Numbered from the stretch's first letter, positions 17,949-27,430 are shown. The stretch is DNA of 64,000 bases from Alcaligenes aquatilis (GCF_003076515.1 NZ_CP022390.1:2984572-3048571), one strand, 5' to 3'. Made by a program: numbers and translations. Notes: generated by a model not told the origin, from the sequence alone.

Positions 17949-19781
17949 TCAGTAAACGTCGCGGGCGTAGCGGCCCTGCGCCGAGAGTTCTTCCAACCAG
18001 CGTCGTGCCTGGTCTGCGTCCAATCCACCTTCCTGGCGGGCGATTTCCTGCAGGGTCTGGTGTACGTCCTTGGCCATTTGATTGGCATCACCGCATACAT
18101 AAATGTGGGCGCCGCCCTGAATCCAGGCGTAAACATCGGCTGCTTTTTCCAGCAAGCGGTGTTGTACGTAAACCTTGTTTTCCTGATCGCGCGAGAAGGC
18201 CAGATCCAGGTGTTGCAACTGGCCGTCCTGCAAGGCGCGTTGCCATTCGGTCTGGTAGAGGAAGTCGGAGTGAAAGTGTGGGTTGCCAAAGAACAGCCAG
18301 TTGCGACCTTCGCCACCCTGAACGCTGCGCTCTTGTACAAAGGCACGGAAGGGGGCCACGCCGGTGCCGGGACCAATCATGATCACGTCACGGTTGCTGT
18401 CTTCAGGCAGGCGGAAACGTGTGTTGGGGTCGATAAACACCGGCACGGTATCGCCTTCGTTCAGGCGGGCCAGATAGTCGGAAGCCACGCCCCAACGATC
18501 TTGTTCATTGAACTGGTAGTGCACATTGGCCACGGTCAGATGCACTTCTTCATCTACCTCGGACTGGCTGGAGGCGATGGAGTACATGCGGGGTGCCAGG
18601 GGGCGCAAGGCTTGCACCAGCTCGGCAGCGCTCCAGGTGGCCGGGAAGCGTTCCAGTACGTCCAGCACTTGATGAGTCTTTAGCAGCTCTTGCAAGGTGC
18701 TCAAACCATCCGGGCCTACAGCGGTTTGCAGCACGGCATCGTTGTTGCGCTTGGCCAGTTCCACCAGGAAAGGCTTGGTCAGTTGTGTCAGCTCACGGTA
18801 GTGGCTAAGCCACGCTTGCAGCGTATGCGACTTGTCCTGAATGGTGACGGTGTCTTGCGGGTCCAGCTTCAAAGTCTGAATGACCGCTTCGACCAGCTTG
18901 GCATTTTGAGTAGGCCAAACACCGAGTGCATCACCGGGCTGATACTTCAGGCCACTGCCTTCCAGCGACAACTCGTAGTGATAGATATTGCGGGTGCTAT
19001 CACGGCCCGTAATGCTTTGGCTTTGCAGTACGGTGGCCTGAAAGGGATTGTCGCGAGTGAAGGTGCTGCGAGTCTGGGTTTCCAGCACTGTAACGTTGCT
19101 GGACTGGGCGGCAGGAACTGTTGCCGCAGCGTGAGCCTGGTGATCCGTTTCCAGAAAACCGAAGGCCTTGTCCTGCCAGGGGGCGGCAACGGTATCAATA
19201 TCCAGATCGGCCAGGCCTGCGTCCAGAATGCGTTCCGCCCCCAGAGCCAGCAGACGTTGATCAATCTTTTCCGCGATCCCACAGAACAGGGGGTAGCTGG
19301 AATCACCCAAGCCCAACACACCGAATTTCAGCTCGGGCAGTTTGGGAGCACGGGCACCGGACAGGAATTCGAAGAACGCGATGGAGTCGTCTGGCGGATC
19401 GCCTTCACCCTGGGTGCTGATAATGACGTACAGCAGACGCTCTTCTTTCAGCTCGCGCGTGGGGTAACGGTCGGCGCGCAGCAGGCGCACGGGGATACCG
19501 GCGGCTTCGCAGCGTTGGGCAAAGGCTTCGGCGACGCGTTGGGCATTGCCTGTCTGACTGCCAAACACAATGGTGGCAGGTCGTTGGGCGGGCGCAGCGG
19601 CGGCGGGCACCAAAGACAGTTCAGGGGAAACAGGCGCTTGAGCGGGAAGGCCGGTGTGGCGTACTTGAGCGACACCGGCGAGATAGCCGGATAGCCAGTT
19701 CAGGGAAAGCGGATCGAGCTCGTCGGTAATGTGGGCAATCGCGGTGCGATTGGCCTCCGAGAGGCGGGACAGGGCGTGCAT
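17949..19781 (-). CDS. cysJ: Sulfite reductase [NADPH] flavoprotein (alpha subunit)
   Basis: 610 residues. A flavodoxin domain (IVFGSQTGNAQRVAEAFAQR, then STQGEGDPPDDSIAFFEFL) is followed by an FAD domain (RMYSIASSQSEVDEEVHLTV) and an NADPH-binding end (MIGPGTGVAPFRAFVQER). It ends in YARDVY as in CysJ. Electrons pass NADPH to FAD to FMN to CysI. It is the first gene of the cysJIG operon on the minus strand. I could not identify a clear CysB site in the roughly 100 bases upstream. Confidence 0.95.
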   Translation of the reverse strand: MHALSRLSEANRTAIAHITDELDPLSLNWLSGYLAGVAQVRHTGLPAQAPVSPELSLVPAAAAPAQRPATIVFGSQTGNAQRVAEAFAQRCEAAGIPVRLLRADRYPTRELKEERLLYVIISTQGEGDPPDDSIAFFEFLSGARAPKLPELKFGVLGLGDSSYPLFCGIAEKIDQRLLALGAERILDAGLADLDIDTVAAPWQDKAFGFLETDHQAHAAATVPAAQSSNVTVLETQTRSTFTRDNPFQATVLQSQSITGRDSTRNIYHYELSLEGSGLKYQPGDALGVWPTQNAKLVEAVIQTLKLDPQDTVTIQDKSHTLQAWLSHYRELTQLTKPFLVELAKRNNDAVLQTAVGPDGLSTLQELLKTHQVLDVLERFPATWSAAELVQALRPLAPRMYSIASSQSEVDEEVHLTVANVHYQFNEQDRWGVASDYLARLNEGDTVPVFIDPNTRFRLPEDSNRDVIMIGPGTGVAPFRAFVQERSVQGGEGRNWLFFGNPHFHSDFLYQTEWQRALQDGQLQHLDLAFSRDQENKVYVQHRLLEKAADVYAWIQGGAHIYVCGDANQMAKDVHQTLQEIARQEGGLDADQARRWLEELSAQGRYARDVY

Positions 19782-19882
19782 TCTGACACTCGCTTATATC
19801 AATAGTTTGTCCCATTCTAAAGAGCGGTATCAGGGCGACGAACGATCCGATTCTTATTTGTTTATGAATACGTCGGTTAATG

Positions 19883-19904
19883 AAAAAGGGGCATAAGCCC
19901 CTTT
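19883..19904 (-). terminator. Terminator after fadD (minus strand)
   Basis: AAAGGGGC (19885-19892) and GCCCCTTT (19897-19904) form a perfect 8-bp stem with loop ATAA. Read on the minus strand it runs into a T tract (A residues at 19883-19887 on the plus strand). It lies about 30 bases beyond the fadD stop. Confidence 0.75.
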
Positions 19905-19935
19905 CATCCTGGTCTAAGCGTGTGCACCAGACGTG

Positions 19936-21600
19936 CTACGGACGCAGCTCCCGACGCAGGATTTTGCCCACATTGGTACGCGGCAAATCGTCGCGGAATT
20001 CGACACTGCGTGGGGCCTTGTAGCCGGTCAGGTTCTTGCGGCAAAAGGCGATCACGTCTTGTTCTGTCAGGTCAGGATTACGGCTGATGACATACAGTTT
20101 GACGACTTCACCTGCTTTTTCATCGGGAACACCGACGGCAGCGGCCTCGACGATATCCGGATGCTGGGCAGCCACGGCTTCGACTTCATTGGGATAGACG
20201 TTAAAGCCCGAGACCAGAATCATGTCCTTTTTGCGATCCAGCAGGAAGACATAGCCTTGCTCGTCCATATAGCCGATATCGCCCGTGCGTAAAAAACCAT
20301 CGCGATCAAAAACCTTGGCGGTTTCATCGGGGCGCTGCCAGTAACCCGGGGTGACTTGCGGACCACGAATGCACAACTCGCCCGTCTCGCCCAGGGGCAA
20401 GTCGTTTTGGTCTTCGTCGCGTATGCGTATGTCGGTCGATGGGATGGGCAGACCAATGGAGCCGGTGAACTCTTGTTTATCCAGCGGATTGATGGTGGCA
20501 GCGGGGGAGGTCTCAGTCAGACCATACGCCTGGGCCAAAGGTTTGCCTGTAGCCTCCAGCCAGCGCTGGGCGACCACTTCCTGCACCGCCATGCCGCCGC
20601 CCAGTGTAAAGCGCAGGGAGGAGAAATCCAGCTTACGGAATTCGGCATTGTTCAGCATGGCATTGAACAAGGTGTTCACCCCGGTAATGGCGGTAAACCG
20701 TATTTTGGACATGTCCTTGATCATGGCCGGAATGTCGCGAGCATTGATGATCAGCAGGTTTTCTGCGCCCAGGCGCAGGAATACCAGCAGGTTCGCGGTG
20801 AAGGCGAAGATATGGTAGAGCGGCAAAGCAGTGACAATGCAGTCGATCTGGCCTTCTTTCAGATTGGGGCGAATCCAGGCCAGAGCCTGGCTCAGGTTTG
20901 AGACCAGATTGCCGTGGGTCAGGATGGCCCCTTTGGCCACGCCCGTGGTGCCCCCCGTGTATTGCAGGCAGGCAATGTCATCGTGGGTCAGTGTGACGGG
21001 AGCAGGTGCGCGGCCGCGCCCTTGTGCCAGCACTGTCTTGAACGAGACGGAGTTAGGCAAGGACCAGGCAGGCACGCCTTTTTTAATGTGGCGCACCACC
21101 TGATTGACCAGCCAGCCTTTGAAGCCACCCAGGCAATCGCCCACGCTGGTCACAATGATTCGCTTGATAGGTGTTTCGTGTAAAACCTCTTGCAGCACGT
21201 GGGCAAAATTTTCCGCAATGATGATGGTTTCAGCACCGCTGTCTTGCAACTGGTGACGCAGCTCACGGGCGGTATACAGCGGGTTGGTGTTGATAATGGT
21301 GGCCCCACTGCGCAACACCCCATACAGGCTGATGGGGTATTGCAGCATATTGGGCATCATCAAGGCGATGCGGTCGCCTTTTTTCACGCCTTGGCTTTGC
21401 AGCCAACTGGCCAGGGCCAAGGCATTGGCCGACAGTTCGCGGTAGCTCATGCGTTTACCCATACTGATGTAGGCCGTGCGCTGTGCGAACTCGGTGCAGC
21501 TTTGTTCAAATACATCCAGCAAGGACGAGTACTGCTGGGCCTGATCTTCGATAGTGGCAGGAATACCGGCGGGGTAGTTCTGCAGCCAGACTTTATCCAT
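19936..21600 (-). CDS. fadD: Long-chain fatty acid-CoA ligase
   Basis: About 554 residues. I chose the ATG at 21600 (MDKVWLQNYPAG) because it matches FadD N-termini and has GGAG seven bases upstream. A TTG nine codons earlier (21627) would overlap the previous stop. The AMP-binding loop YTGGTTGVAKGAILTH, the YGLTETSPA motif and the C-terminal GYKAPRSVEFRDDLPRTNVG are all present. It activates imported fatty acids to acyl-CoA at the inner membrane. Last gene of the minus-strand fad cluster. Confidence 0.93.
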   Translation of the reverse strand: MDKVWLQNYPAGIPATIEDQAQQYSSLLDVFEQSCTEFAQRTAYISMGKRMSYRELSANALALASWLQSQGVKKGDRIALMMPNMLQYPISLYGVLRSGATIINTNPLYTARELRHQLQDSGAETIIIAENFAHVLQEVLHETPIKRIIVTSVGDCLGGFKGWLVNQVVRHIKKGVPAWSLPNSVSFKTVLAQGRGRAPAPVTLTHDDIACLQYTGGTTGVAKGAILTHGNLVSNLSQALAWIRPNLKEGQIDCIVTALPLYHIFAFTANLLVFLRLGAENLLIINARDIPAMIKDMSKIRFTAITGVNTLFNAMLNNAEFRKLDFSSLRFTLGGGMAVQEVVAQRWLEATGKPLAQAYGLTETSPAATINPLDKQEFTGSIGLPIPSTDIRIRDEDQNDLPLGETGELCIRGPQVTPGYWQRPDETAKVFDRDGFLRTGDIGYMDEQGYVFLLDRKKDMILVSGFNVYPNEVEAVAAQHPDIVEAAAVGVPDEKAGEVVKLYVISRNPDLTEQDVIAFCRKNLTGYKAPRSVEFRDDLPRTNVGKILRRELRP

Positions 21601-21623
21601 GAAGCGCTCCAGGGCGAGTAGGT

Positions 21624-22196
21624 TCAAGACAATCCCAGCAGGGCCTTTTTGAGCGATTCTTGGGCAGGTTTTTTGCCTAACCAGATTTTCAACAAAGCAG
21701 GGGGCAGATTAGGGTGGGAGAGCTGACCTAAAACCTTGTCGTTAAACAGAATCGTGACCTGGGGGGTATTCATGTCCAGCACGATGATGTCGCCTTCTTT
21801 GGCTTGGCCAACTTGCCGCATCAAGTCTTCAAATTGCTTGATAACGGGGGCCAATTCCTGTTTTTCTGGATCCGTCAGGTTGCTGTGAATGCCGTCTTTC
21901 AGGGCATCGATCAGGGTTTGGGCGTCCAGGTCGCGTTTAAGAACCATCCGTACTTGATGCGGGCCGGGAGCCTGGATGATGGTGTCGGCATCCTGGGAAG
22001 GAGACGCGGTATATAGGGCGGCAACGTACACATTAAAAACAACTTTCTTACGCAGGCCTGCCCCATTCAGTTTCAGGCTTTGCTGCTGGACGGTGACCAT
22101 GTCTGGTACGGTGACATTTGCAACAGTAGCCGCCTGAGCGGCGGTTAGCCCTAGGGACAGACTTAAAATCAGGGCGGCACAGCGGGGGGTGAACAT
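21624..22196 (-). CDS. Chalcone isomerase-like periplasmic protein
   Basis: About 190 residues from ATG 22196, which has GGAGG eight bases upstream; an earlier in-frame start lacks one. A signal peptide (MFTPRCAALILSLSLGL, cleaved near AQAA) precedes a chalcone-isomerase-like domain: LKLNGAGLRKKVVFNVYVAA and MVLKRDLDAQTLIDALKDGI. In bacteria this fold is mostly non-enzymatic and fatty-acid-binding members are known. Its place between a hotdog protein and fadD suggests fatty-acid handling in the periplasm (inference). Confidence 0.8.
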   Translation of the reverse strand: MFTPRCAALILSLSLGLTAAQAATVANVTVPDMVTVQQQSLKLNGAGLRKKVVFNVYVAALYTASPSQDADTIIQAPGPHQVRMVLKRDLDAQTLIDALKDGIHSNLTDPEKQELAPVIKQFEDLMRQVGQAKEGDIIVLDMNTPQVTILFNDKVLGQLSHPNLPPALLKIWLGKKPAQESLKKALLGLS

Positions 22197-22215
22197 GAAG
22201 CGATCCTCCGACAAA

Positions 22216-22734
22216 TTAGCGTGATTGTGATTTCTGCTGGTAGAAGTGGGCGTCGGCAATATAGATGGTGCGTTCCACCGTGGTGTAGATCTGGCCTTCA
22301 GGGTCCTGGATCTGCACGGTAAATGTGGCTTCAGCCTCGTGGTATTGGTCTAGCTGTCCTCGTATGGCGTCCAGTTCGTCTGGATTGATTTGAAAGTTGG
22401 CATACAGTGTCTGGTAGCCTGGACGGCGATACTGAATCTCTGCATTCTTGTCCCAGACAATGACATGACGTTGCAAGCCAGCCAGAAGCATCGTGGCGTG
22501 CACGCCGTCGGTGATGGCAAACAGGGAACCACCAAATAAAGAACCATTGATGTTGCGAGTGCGTCGACGCAATGGCAGGCGTACGACGATGTGTTGCAAG
22601 TTCGCTGAAACTTTGTGGACCCGCCCGCCGGTTGCCCGGAAGGCGGGGTGCCAGTTAAAGCCCAGCTGCAAAAAGCGGGCACGCCATGCGGGGGGAAGGC
22701 GTGCGAGCAGCTCCATGCGGCGACTGCGGGCCAT
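22216..22734 (-). CDS. DUF4442-type hotdog-fold protein (possible thioesterase)
   Basis: 172 residues. The segment RNINGSLFGGSLFAITDGVH resembles the hotdog-fold helix and loop of PaaI/YiiD-type thioesterases. The flanking strands IVVRLPLRRRTRN and VIVWDKNAEIQYRRPG fit DUF4442 proteins. The active site cannot be assigned from the sequence alone. Ten bases separate it from fadL and about 20 from the chalcone-isomerase-like gene, so it is part of the fad operon and may hydrolyse acyl-CoA (inference). Confidence 0.75.
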   Translation of the reverse strand: MARSRRMELLARLPPAWRARFLQLGFNWHPAFRATGGRVHKVSANLQHIVVRLPLRRRTRNINGSLFGGSLFAITDGVHATMLLAGLQRHVIVWDKNAEIQYRRPGYQTLYANFQINPDELDAIRGQLDQYHEAEATFTVQIQDPEGQIYTTVERTIYIADAHFYQQKSQSR

Positions 22735-22743
22735 AATGCATCC

Positions 22744-24069
22744 TTAGAAGCGATAGCTGAACTGCACGCCCAGAATGTCACCACTGTTTTTGTAGGTACC
22801 GCGTGTCAAACCACGAGCGCCGACATCGGTGTTGTTGTTCATATCGGTGTTTTTCAGGAACAAGTGGGTGTAGCCGATGTCCCACGTGGCGTTTTTGCTG
22901 GGACGGTATTGGGCACCCAGGGAAACCCAGTAACGGTCGCTGTCAGGCAGGGCGGTTGGACGGTAGTTCTTGTCGCGTACGGGCGATTGGTCCCACGCTA
23001 CACCACCCTTGAACGTCCACTGTTCGTTGTAGTGGTAGTTGGCACCGAAGGCGACACGCCAAGCGTCTTTGAACTTCAGCTCCAGGCCGGAATCTTTGGC
23101 GCCGGGGCCGCTGTTTTCAATGGTCAGGCGTGGAATGCTGCTCCAGCCTGTCCAGGACACGTCGGCCAGCAGTTGCCAGCGCGAGTTCAAGTCGTGTACC
23201 AAGCTGACAATGGCGGTGTCAGGTAGCTTGATGGTGGCTTCGGCATCCCAGTTGATGTTGGGAGCGGGAATGCCGGCAGGGATGTTGCGATTGCGCAATT
23301 TGGTATCGCCGTCAGCCGTGACCTTGATTTGCGAGCGATAGGAGACGCCCAGTCGAGTGCTGGGGGTAATTTGATAGAGCAAACCAGCGTTCCAGCCCCA
23401 AGCATCGCCTTTCATCTTGACGCGGGTGCTCATGTCCAGTGGGCCCAGTGCGGGATGGTAACCAACGGGTGTTGCCAGACGATAGTCTGCGTCGATGTGC
23501 AGCCAGTTCACACCCACACCGAAGGACAATTGATCGTTGACCTTGTAGGCTACCGACGGGTTGACGTTGATGGTTTCAATGGCGAACTTTTCGGAGTGGT
23601 AACGGCCAACCCAGCCTTCGTCGTATTCAGTCGTCAGACCAAACGGGACGCCAATACCCAAACCCACCCACCATTTGGGCGAGAGCTGGTGGGAGAGATA
23701 AATATTGGGAACAGCGGCGACTTTACCGGCGTCACCACCCGAACCGCCGGTGGCGGGACGGCTGGCGCCACCCGTCAGGGCCAGGGGGTCGGTACTGCCT
23801 TTATCGGTGAACTTGAACGTAGGTTTGATCGCGTTAAAACCTGCCGAGAAGTTCGTCTCGGGCAACAAGGTCATGCCAGCCGGGTTGAAGTAGATCGTGC
23901 TGGCATTGTCACCAATGGCGGCCGAGCCCGCGTAGGCATTACCCAGGCCGCTCGCATTCTGTTCTAGCAAGTTAAAACCAGCCGCTTGGGCTTGACCCAT
24001 TCCCATGCTCATTCCCAGAGGAATCAGCAAGGCGGGGATGGTACGCAAAGCTACAACCGTCTTTTTCAT
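22744..24069 (-). CDS. fadL: Outer-membrane long-chain fatty acid transporter (FadL/OmpP1/TodX family)
   Basis: 441 residues. A signal peptide (MKKTVVALRTIPALLIPLGM, cleaved after AQA) is followed by AGFNLLEQNASGLGNAYAGS, the FadL plug hallmark, and NASTIYFNPAGMTLLP. The protein ends in an aromatic residue (FSYRF), as outer-membrane barrels do. It takes up long-chain fatty acids or hydrophobic aromatics; the cluster argues for fatty acids. A near-match to the PsrA-type motif lies 55 bases upstream. Confidence 0.92.
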   Translation of the reverse strand: MKKTVVALRTIPALLIPLGMSMGMGQAQAAGFNLLEQNASGLGNAYAGSAAIGDNASTIYFNPAGMTLLPETNFSAGFNAIKPTFKFTDKGSTDPLALTGGASRPATGGSGGDAGKVAAVPNIYLSHQLSPKWWVGLGIGVPFGLTTEYDEGWVGRYHSEKFAIETINVNPSVAYKVNDQLSFGVGVNWLHIDADYRLATPVGYHPALGPLDMSTRVKMKGDAWGWNAGLLYQITPSTRLGVSYRSQIKVTADGDTKLRNRNIPAGIPAPNINWDAEATIKLPDTAIVSLVHDLNSRWQLLADVSWTGWSSIPRLTIENSGPGAKDSGLELKFKDAWRVAFGANYHYNEQWTFKGGVAWDQSPVRDKNYRPTALPDSDRYWVSLGAQYRPSKNATWDIGYTHLFLKNTDMNNNTDVGARGLTRGTYKNSGDILGVQFSYRF

Positions 24070-24123
24070 GTCTCTTCTCCAAGGTATAGGTGCGACGTCT
24101 GACAGAGGCTTGGGACAGGTTTT

Positions 24124-24137
24124 AAAACACCTGTTTG
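24124..24137. promoter_or_regulatory. Second candidate PsrA-type operator, upstream of fadL
   Basis: AAAAC-ACCT-GTTTG (24124-24137) differs by one base from the CAAAC-N4-GTTTG form at 30641-30654. It lies in the 125-base gap between fadJ and fadL, 55 bases before the fadL start. Being short and imperfect, it could be chance. Confidence 0.35.
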
Positions 24138-24194
24138 TTTTCTATGGTGCATGACCTAGGCCAATCGGCGTATAGGTGTTTGTGCCAATTCGAA

Positions 24195-26138
24195 CTAATT
24201 GCGTTGTTTTTGTGTTGCTTTGTAGTGCAGAGGACCTCCCCTGAATGGGGCAAAGCCGGTACCGAAAATGACACCTGCATCGGCCAGATCGTCGTCCTCT
24301 ACAACACCAATGCGAACCTGGTGTTCGGTCTGCTCGACCAGCGGTTTGATCAAGCGGTCTGCCAGACCGTTTGGAACCGTTCCCGCAGGAGATTTCTGTG
24401 CTTTACCCTCTTTCCAGGTATAGAAACCTTGGCCGGTTTTTCGACCCAGTTCCTGACGGTCCAAATGGGTTTTCAGGCAAGCGGGCATGGCCGCCTGCTG
24501 GCTAAGTTGGGCACCGGCATCACGGGCAATATCCAGGCCTACGGTGTCGGCCAACTCAAGCGGGCCCATCGGCATGCCGAACTGCAACATAGCTTTGTCC
24601 ACGGTGGCCGGATCCAGCCCTTCGTCCACGCAGCGCATGGCTTCCAACATATAGGGAGCCAGGACGGCATTAACCAGAAAACCAGGGCTGTCTTTAACGG
24701 GCAAGGGCAGTTTGCCAATCTGATTCACAAAGGCATAGGCGGCGCTGCGTACGTCCGGAGCCAGCAGTTCACTTTCCACCACTTCAACCAATGGCATACG
24801 AGATACCGGGTTAAAGAAGTGAATCCCTACCAGCCGTTCCGGATTGATCAGATTCAGGCTGAGCTCGGACAGGGGCAGGCTGGAGGTATTGCTTGCCAGC
24901 ACAGCACCGGCTTTTAGCAGGGGCTCAATGCGGGTGTACAGGCTGCGCTTGGCATCAGCGTTCTCAAAGATCGCTTCCAGAACCAGATCTGCAGAAGGGA
25001 TGCCGTGGCCGTCTGGGTCTGGAATCAAGCGATCCAGGGCGGCCTGTACCAGCCTGCGGTCTTTGAGACGACGCTGGAACAGCTTGGCAGCACGGCCTTG
25101 AGCCTGGGCGATGCGTTTGCGGTCCTGGTCTTGCAAGGTCACACGTATGCCTTTCAGTGCACATACGGCCGCAATATCGCCTCCCATGACGCCTGCACCG
25201 ACTACATGGATATGGCTGATCTCTTGAGTCGATGAATGTTTGCCTATGCTTTTTAGTCGTTCTTGCAGATGGAAGACACGCAGCAGATTAGCGGCGGTGT
25301 TGGAACGGGTAATTTGCTCGATCAGCTCGGGAGCCTTCAAGGCATTGCCGTTGTGCTTCTCCCAGATTTCCAAAATGGCACGTGGGGCCTGATAGTGCTG
25401 ATAGGGATCGCGCTTTTCTAGCTGCTTGCGTACTTGGCCCGCCACCAGGGGGCGCAATAGCTTGCTGTTCATCAGGCGTGGCAGACCTTTGGCACGACGT
25501 GGTTTTTTGCCACTCAGTACTTGTTTGACGGCGGCTTGTTTGGCCAGACGCACGGGAACGCAGGCATCGACCATACCCAGGCGAGCAGCCTTGCGGGCAT
25601 CTACGCTCTTGCCACTGAGCATCAAGTCCATGGCAGCGGCAGGGCCTATATATTCAGGCAGGCGCAACATGCCACCCCAGCCGGGGAAAATACCCAACAT
25701 CACTTCGGGCAGAGCCAGCCGTGTGTCGTCTTGATCCACGGTCAGGCAATAGCGGCAGGCCAGGGCCAGTTCCAGCCCACCGCCCAGGCAGTGCCCTTGT
25801 ACCAGGGCCAGCGTGGGGTAGCTTTGCTTGGCCAGCTTGTTGAAAACGGTCCAGCCGCGTGTGACCAGTGCCAGCCCTTTTTCCGGGTTGTTGCCGTGTT
25901 CGGAGAACTCATCGATATCGGCACCGGCAATAAAACCGGCCGCTTTGCCGGAGTAAATAATCAGTGCTTTAGGAGGATGGCTGTTCAGGTAGTCCAGCGT
26001 CTGGTTCAGTTCCTGCAGGACGGCTGCCGAGAGCCGGTTGACCGAGCTGCCCACGCAATCGATTTTCAGCCAGGCAATGTGCTGATCGTCCGTGTACAGC
26101 GTGAAGTTTTGCAAATCCAAGGTAGCGACGGGCATCAT
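24195..26138 (-). CDS. fadJ: Bifunctional enoyl-CoA hydratase / 3-hydroxyacyl-CoA dehydrogenase
   Basis: 647 residues, shorter than the roughly 715 of E. coli FadJ. The N-terminal crotonase domain (about 1-190) shows GHCLGGGLELALACRYCL and LPEVMLGIFPGWGGMLRLP with the catalytic glutamates. The C-terminal dehydrogenase part has the NAD motif VVGAGVMGGDIAAV, then GIHFFNPVSRMPLVEVVESE. It catalyses the second and third steps of beta-oxidation. It overlaps fadI by 4 bases, so the two are coupled. Confidence 0.92.
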   Translation of the reverse strand: MMPVATLDLQNFTLYTDDQHIAWLKIDCVGSSVNRLSAAVLQELNQTLDYLNSHPPKALIIYSGKAAGFIAGADIDEFSEHGNNPEKGLALVTRGWTVFNKLAKQSYPTLALVQGHCLGGGLELALACRYCLTVDQDDTRLALPEVMLGIFPGWGGMLRLPEYIGPAAAMDLMLSGKSVDARKAARLGMVDACVPVRLAKQAAVKQVLSGKKPRRAKGLPRLMNSKLLRPLVAGQVRKQLEKRDPYQHYQAPRAILEIWEKHNGNALKAPELIEQITRSNTAANLLRVFHLQERLKSIGKHSSTQEISHIHVVGAGVMGGDIAAVCALKGIRVTLQDQDRKRIAQAQGRAAKLFQRRLKDRRLVQAALDRLIPDPDGHGIPSADLVLEAIFENADAKRSLYTRIEPLLKAGAVLASNTSSLPLSELSLNLINPERLVGIHFFNPVSRMPLVEVVESELLAPDVRSAAYAFVNQIGKLPLPVKDSPGFLVNAVLAPYMLEAMRCVDEGLDPATVDKAMLQFGMPMGPLELADTVGLDIARDAGAQLSQQAAMPACLKTHLDRQELGRKTGQGFYTWKEGKAQKSPAGTVPNGLADRLIKPLVEQTEHQVRIGVVEDDDLADAGVIFGTGFAPFRGGPLHYKATQKQRN

Positions 26139-27430
26139 GATTCAGTTCCTTGCAGCGATTCGATCAGCATGGCGCCGCCTTGACCGCCGCCAATACAAAT
26201 AGCGGCCATGCCCAGACGCAAGTTGCGACGACGCAGGGCATTCAAGCAATGCAGCACAATTCGGGCACCGGAGGCACCCACCGGATGGCCAATTGCAATA
26301 GCGCCACCGTCTACATTGAGCTTGTCCATATCCAGCAGTCCCAACGCATCACGGCCCAGGTGTTGTTGGCACCACTGCTGATCGTCCCATGCAGCACGAC
26401 ATGCCAGTACCTGTGCTGCAAAAGCCTCGTTGATTTCCCACAAGTCCGGGCCATTTAGGGCCAAGCGGTTGCGCTCCAAAATAGGCGTCGCAGCAAAAAC
26501 AGGGCCCAGGCCCATGGTGGCTGGGTCCAGCCCAGCCCATTGCGCATCCACAATGCGGCCAATGGGTTTGAGCTGATGTTCTTTGACGGCTGCTTCACTG
26601 GCCAGAATCAACAAGGCCGCACCGTCAGTTACCTGAGAGCTGTTACCGGCTGTGATATTGCCCCAGGGCGGGTCAAAGACCGGGCGCAGCTTGGCTAGTT
26701 TTTCGGGTGTGGAGTCTTCGCGCACGCCATCATCTTGCGGGTAGCTATTGCCGCGCGTGTCGCTCAACGGCACGATTTCTTCAAACGCGTTTTCTTGTTG
26801 TGCGCGTAGCGTCAGGCGATGGCTGCGGGCCGCAAACTCGTCCATATCCTGACGGGTAATGCCAAACTCATGCGCCAGATTTTCAGCGGTCTGGCCCATG
26901 GACAACCCAACCACGGGGTCGGTCAGCCCTTTGAGCAGGCCGATGACAGGTTTCAAGTAGGACAGACGCAAACTGCGTAGGGCTTTCAGGCGGGCGCCGA
27001 CATTACGGGCTTTGCCCCAGGTGGCTAGCCAGTGCACCATGTCATCGCTGAACAAGATGGGGGCATGGGACAGCGCATCAACGCCACCGGCCAGCACCAG
27101 ATCCGAACGGCCAGTTTGAATGGCCTGTACGCCAGAATCCAGAGCCTGCATGCCCGAGGCGCAGTTTCGCATGACCGTCCAGCCGGGCACTTTGTGACCT
27201 GTGCCCAGACGCAGACCCAGAATCCGACCGATATTGGTTTCATCGGGCGAGGGGGCGGCGCAACCCAGAATGACCTCGCTGAGTTGCGGGGCCTCAAAGG
27301 GTTGGCGCAGCAGCAACTCGCGTCCAGTTTGCACGGCCAGATCTCCAGCGGAGAAAGGGCCGGGCGCATTACGCGCTTTCAGAAACGGGCTGCGTGCGCC
27401 GTCAATAATATAGACCGGTTGAAAACTCAT
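26135..27430 (-). CDS. fadI: Acetyl-CoA acyltransferase (3-ketoacyl-CoA thiolase)
   Basis: 431 residues. The nucleophile cysteine is in VMRNCASGMQALDSG, the catalytic histidine in AIAIGHPVGASGAR and the second cysteine in AAICIGGGQGGAM. It cleaves 3-ketoacyl-CoA with CoA, the last beta-oxidation step. Length and neighbours fit FadI rather than the shorter FadA. It overlaps fadE and fadJ by 4 bases each. Confidence 0.92.
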   Translation of the reverse strand: MSFQPVYIIDGARSPFLKARNAPGPFSAGDLAVQTGRELLLRQPFEAPQLSEVILGCAAPSPDETNIGRILGLRLGTGHKVPGWTVMRNCASGMQALDSGVQAIQTGRSDLVLAGGVDALSHAPILFSDDMVHWLATWGKARNVGARLKALRSLRLSYLKPVIGLLKGLTDPVVGLSMGQTAENLAHEFGITRQDMDEFAARSHRLTLRAQQENAFEEIVPLSDTRGNSYPQDDGVREDSTPEKLAKLRPVFDPPWGNITAGNSSQVTDGAALLILASEAAVKEHQLKPIGRIVDAQWAGLDPATMGLGPVFAATPILERNRLALNGPDLWEINEAFAAQVLACRAAWDDQQWCQQHLGRDALGLLDMDKLNVDGGAIAIGHPVGASGARIVLHCLNALRRRNLRLGMAAICIGGGQGGAMLIESLQGTES

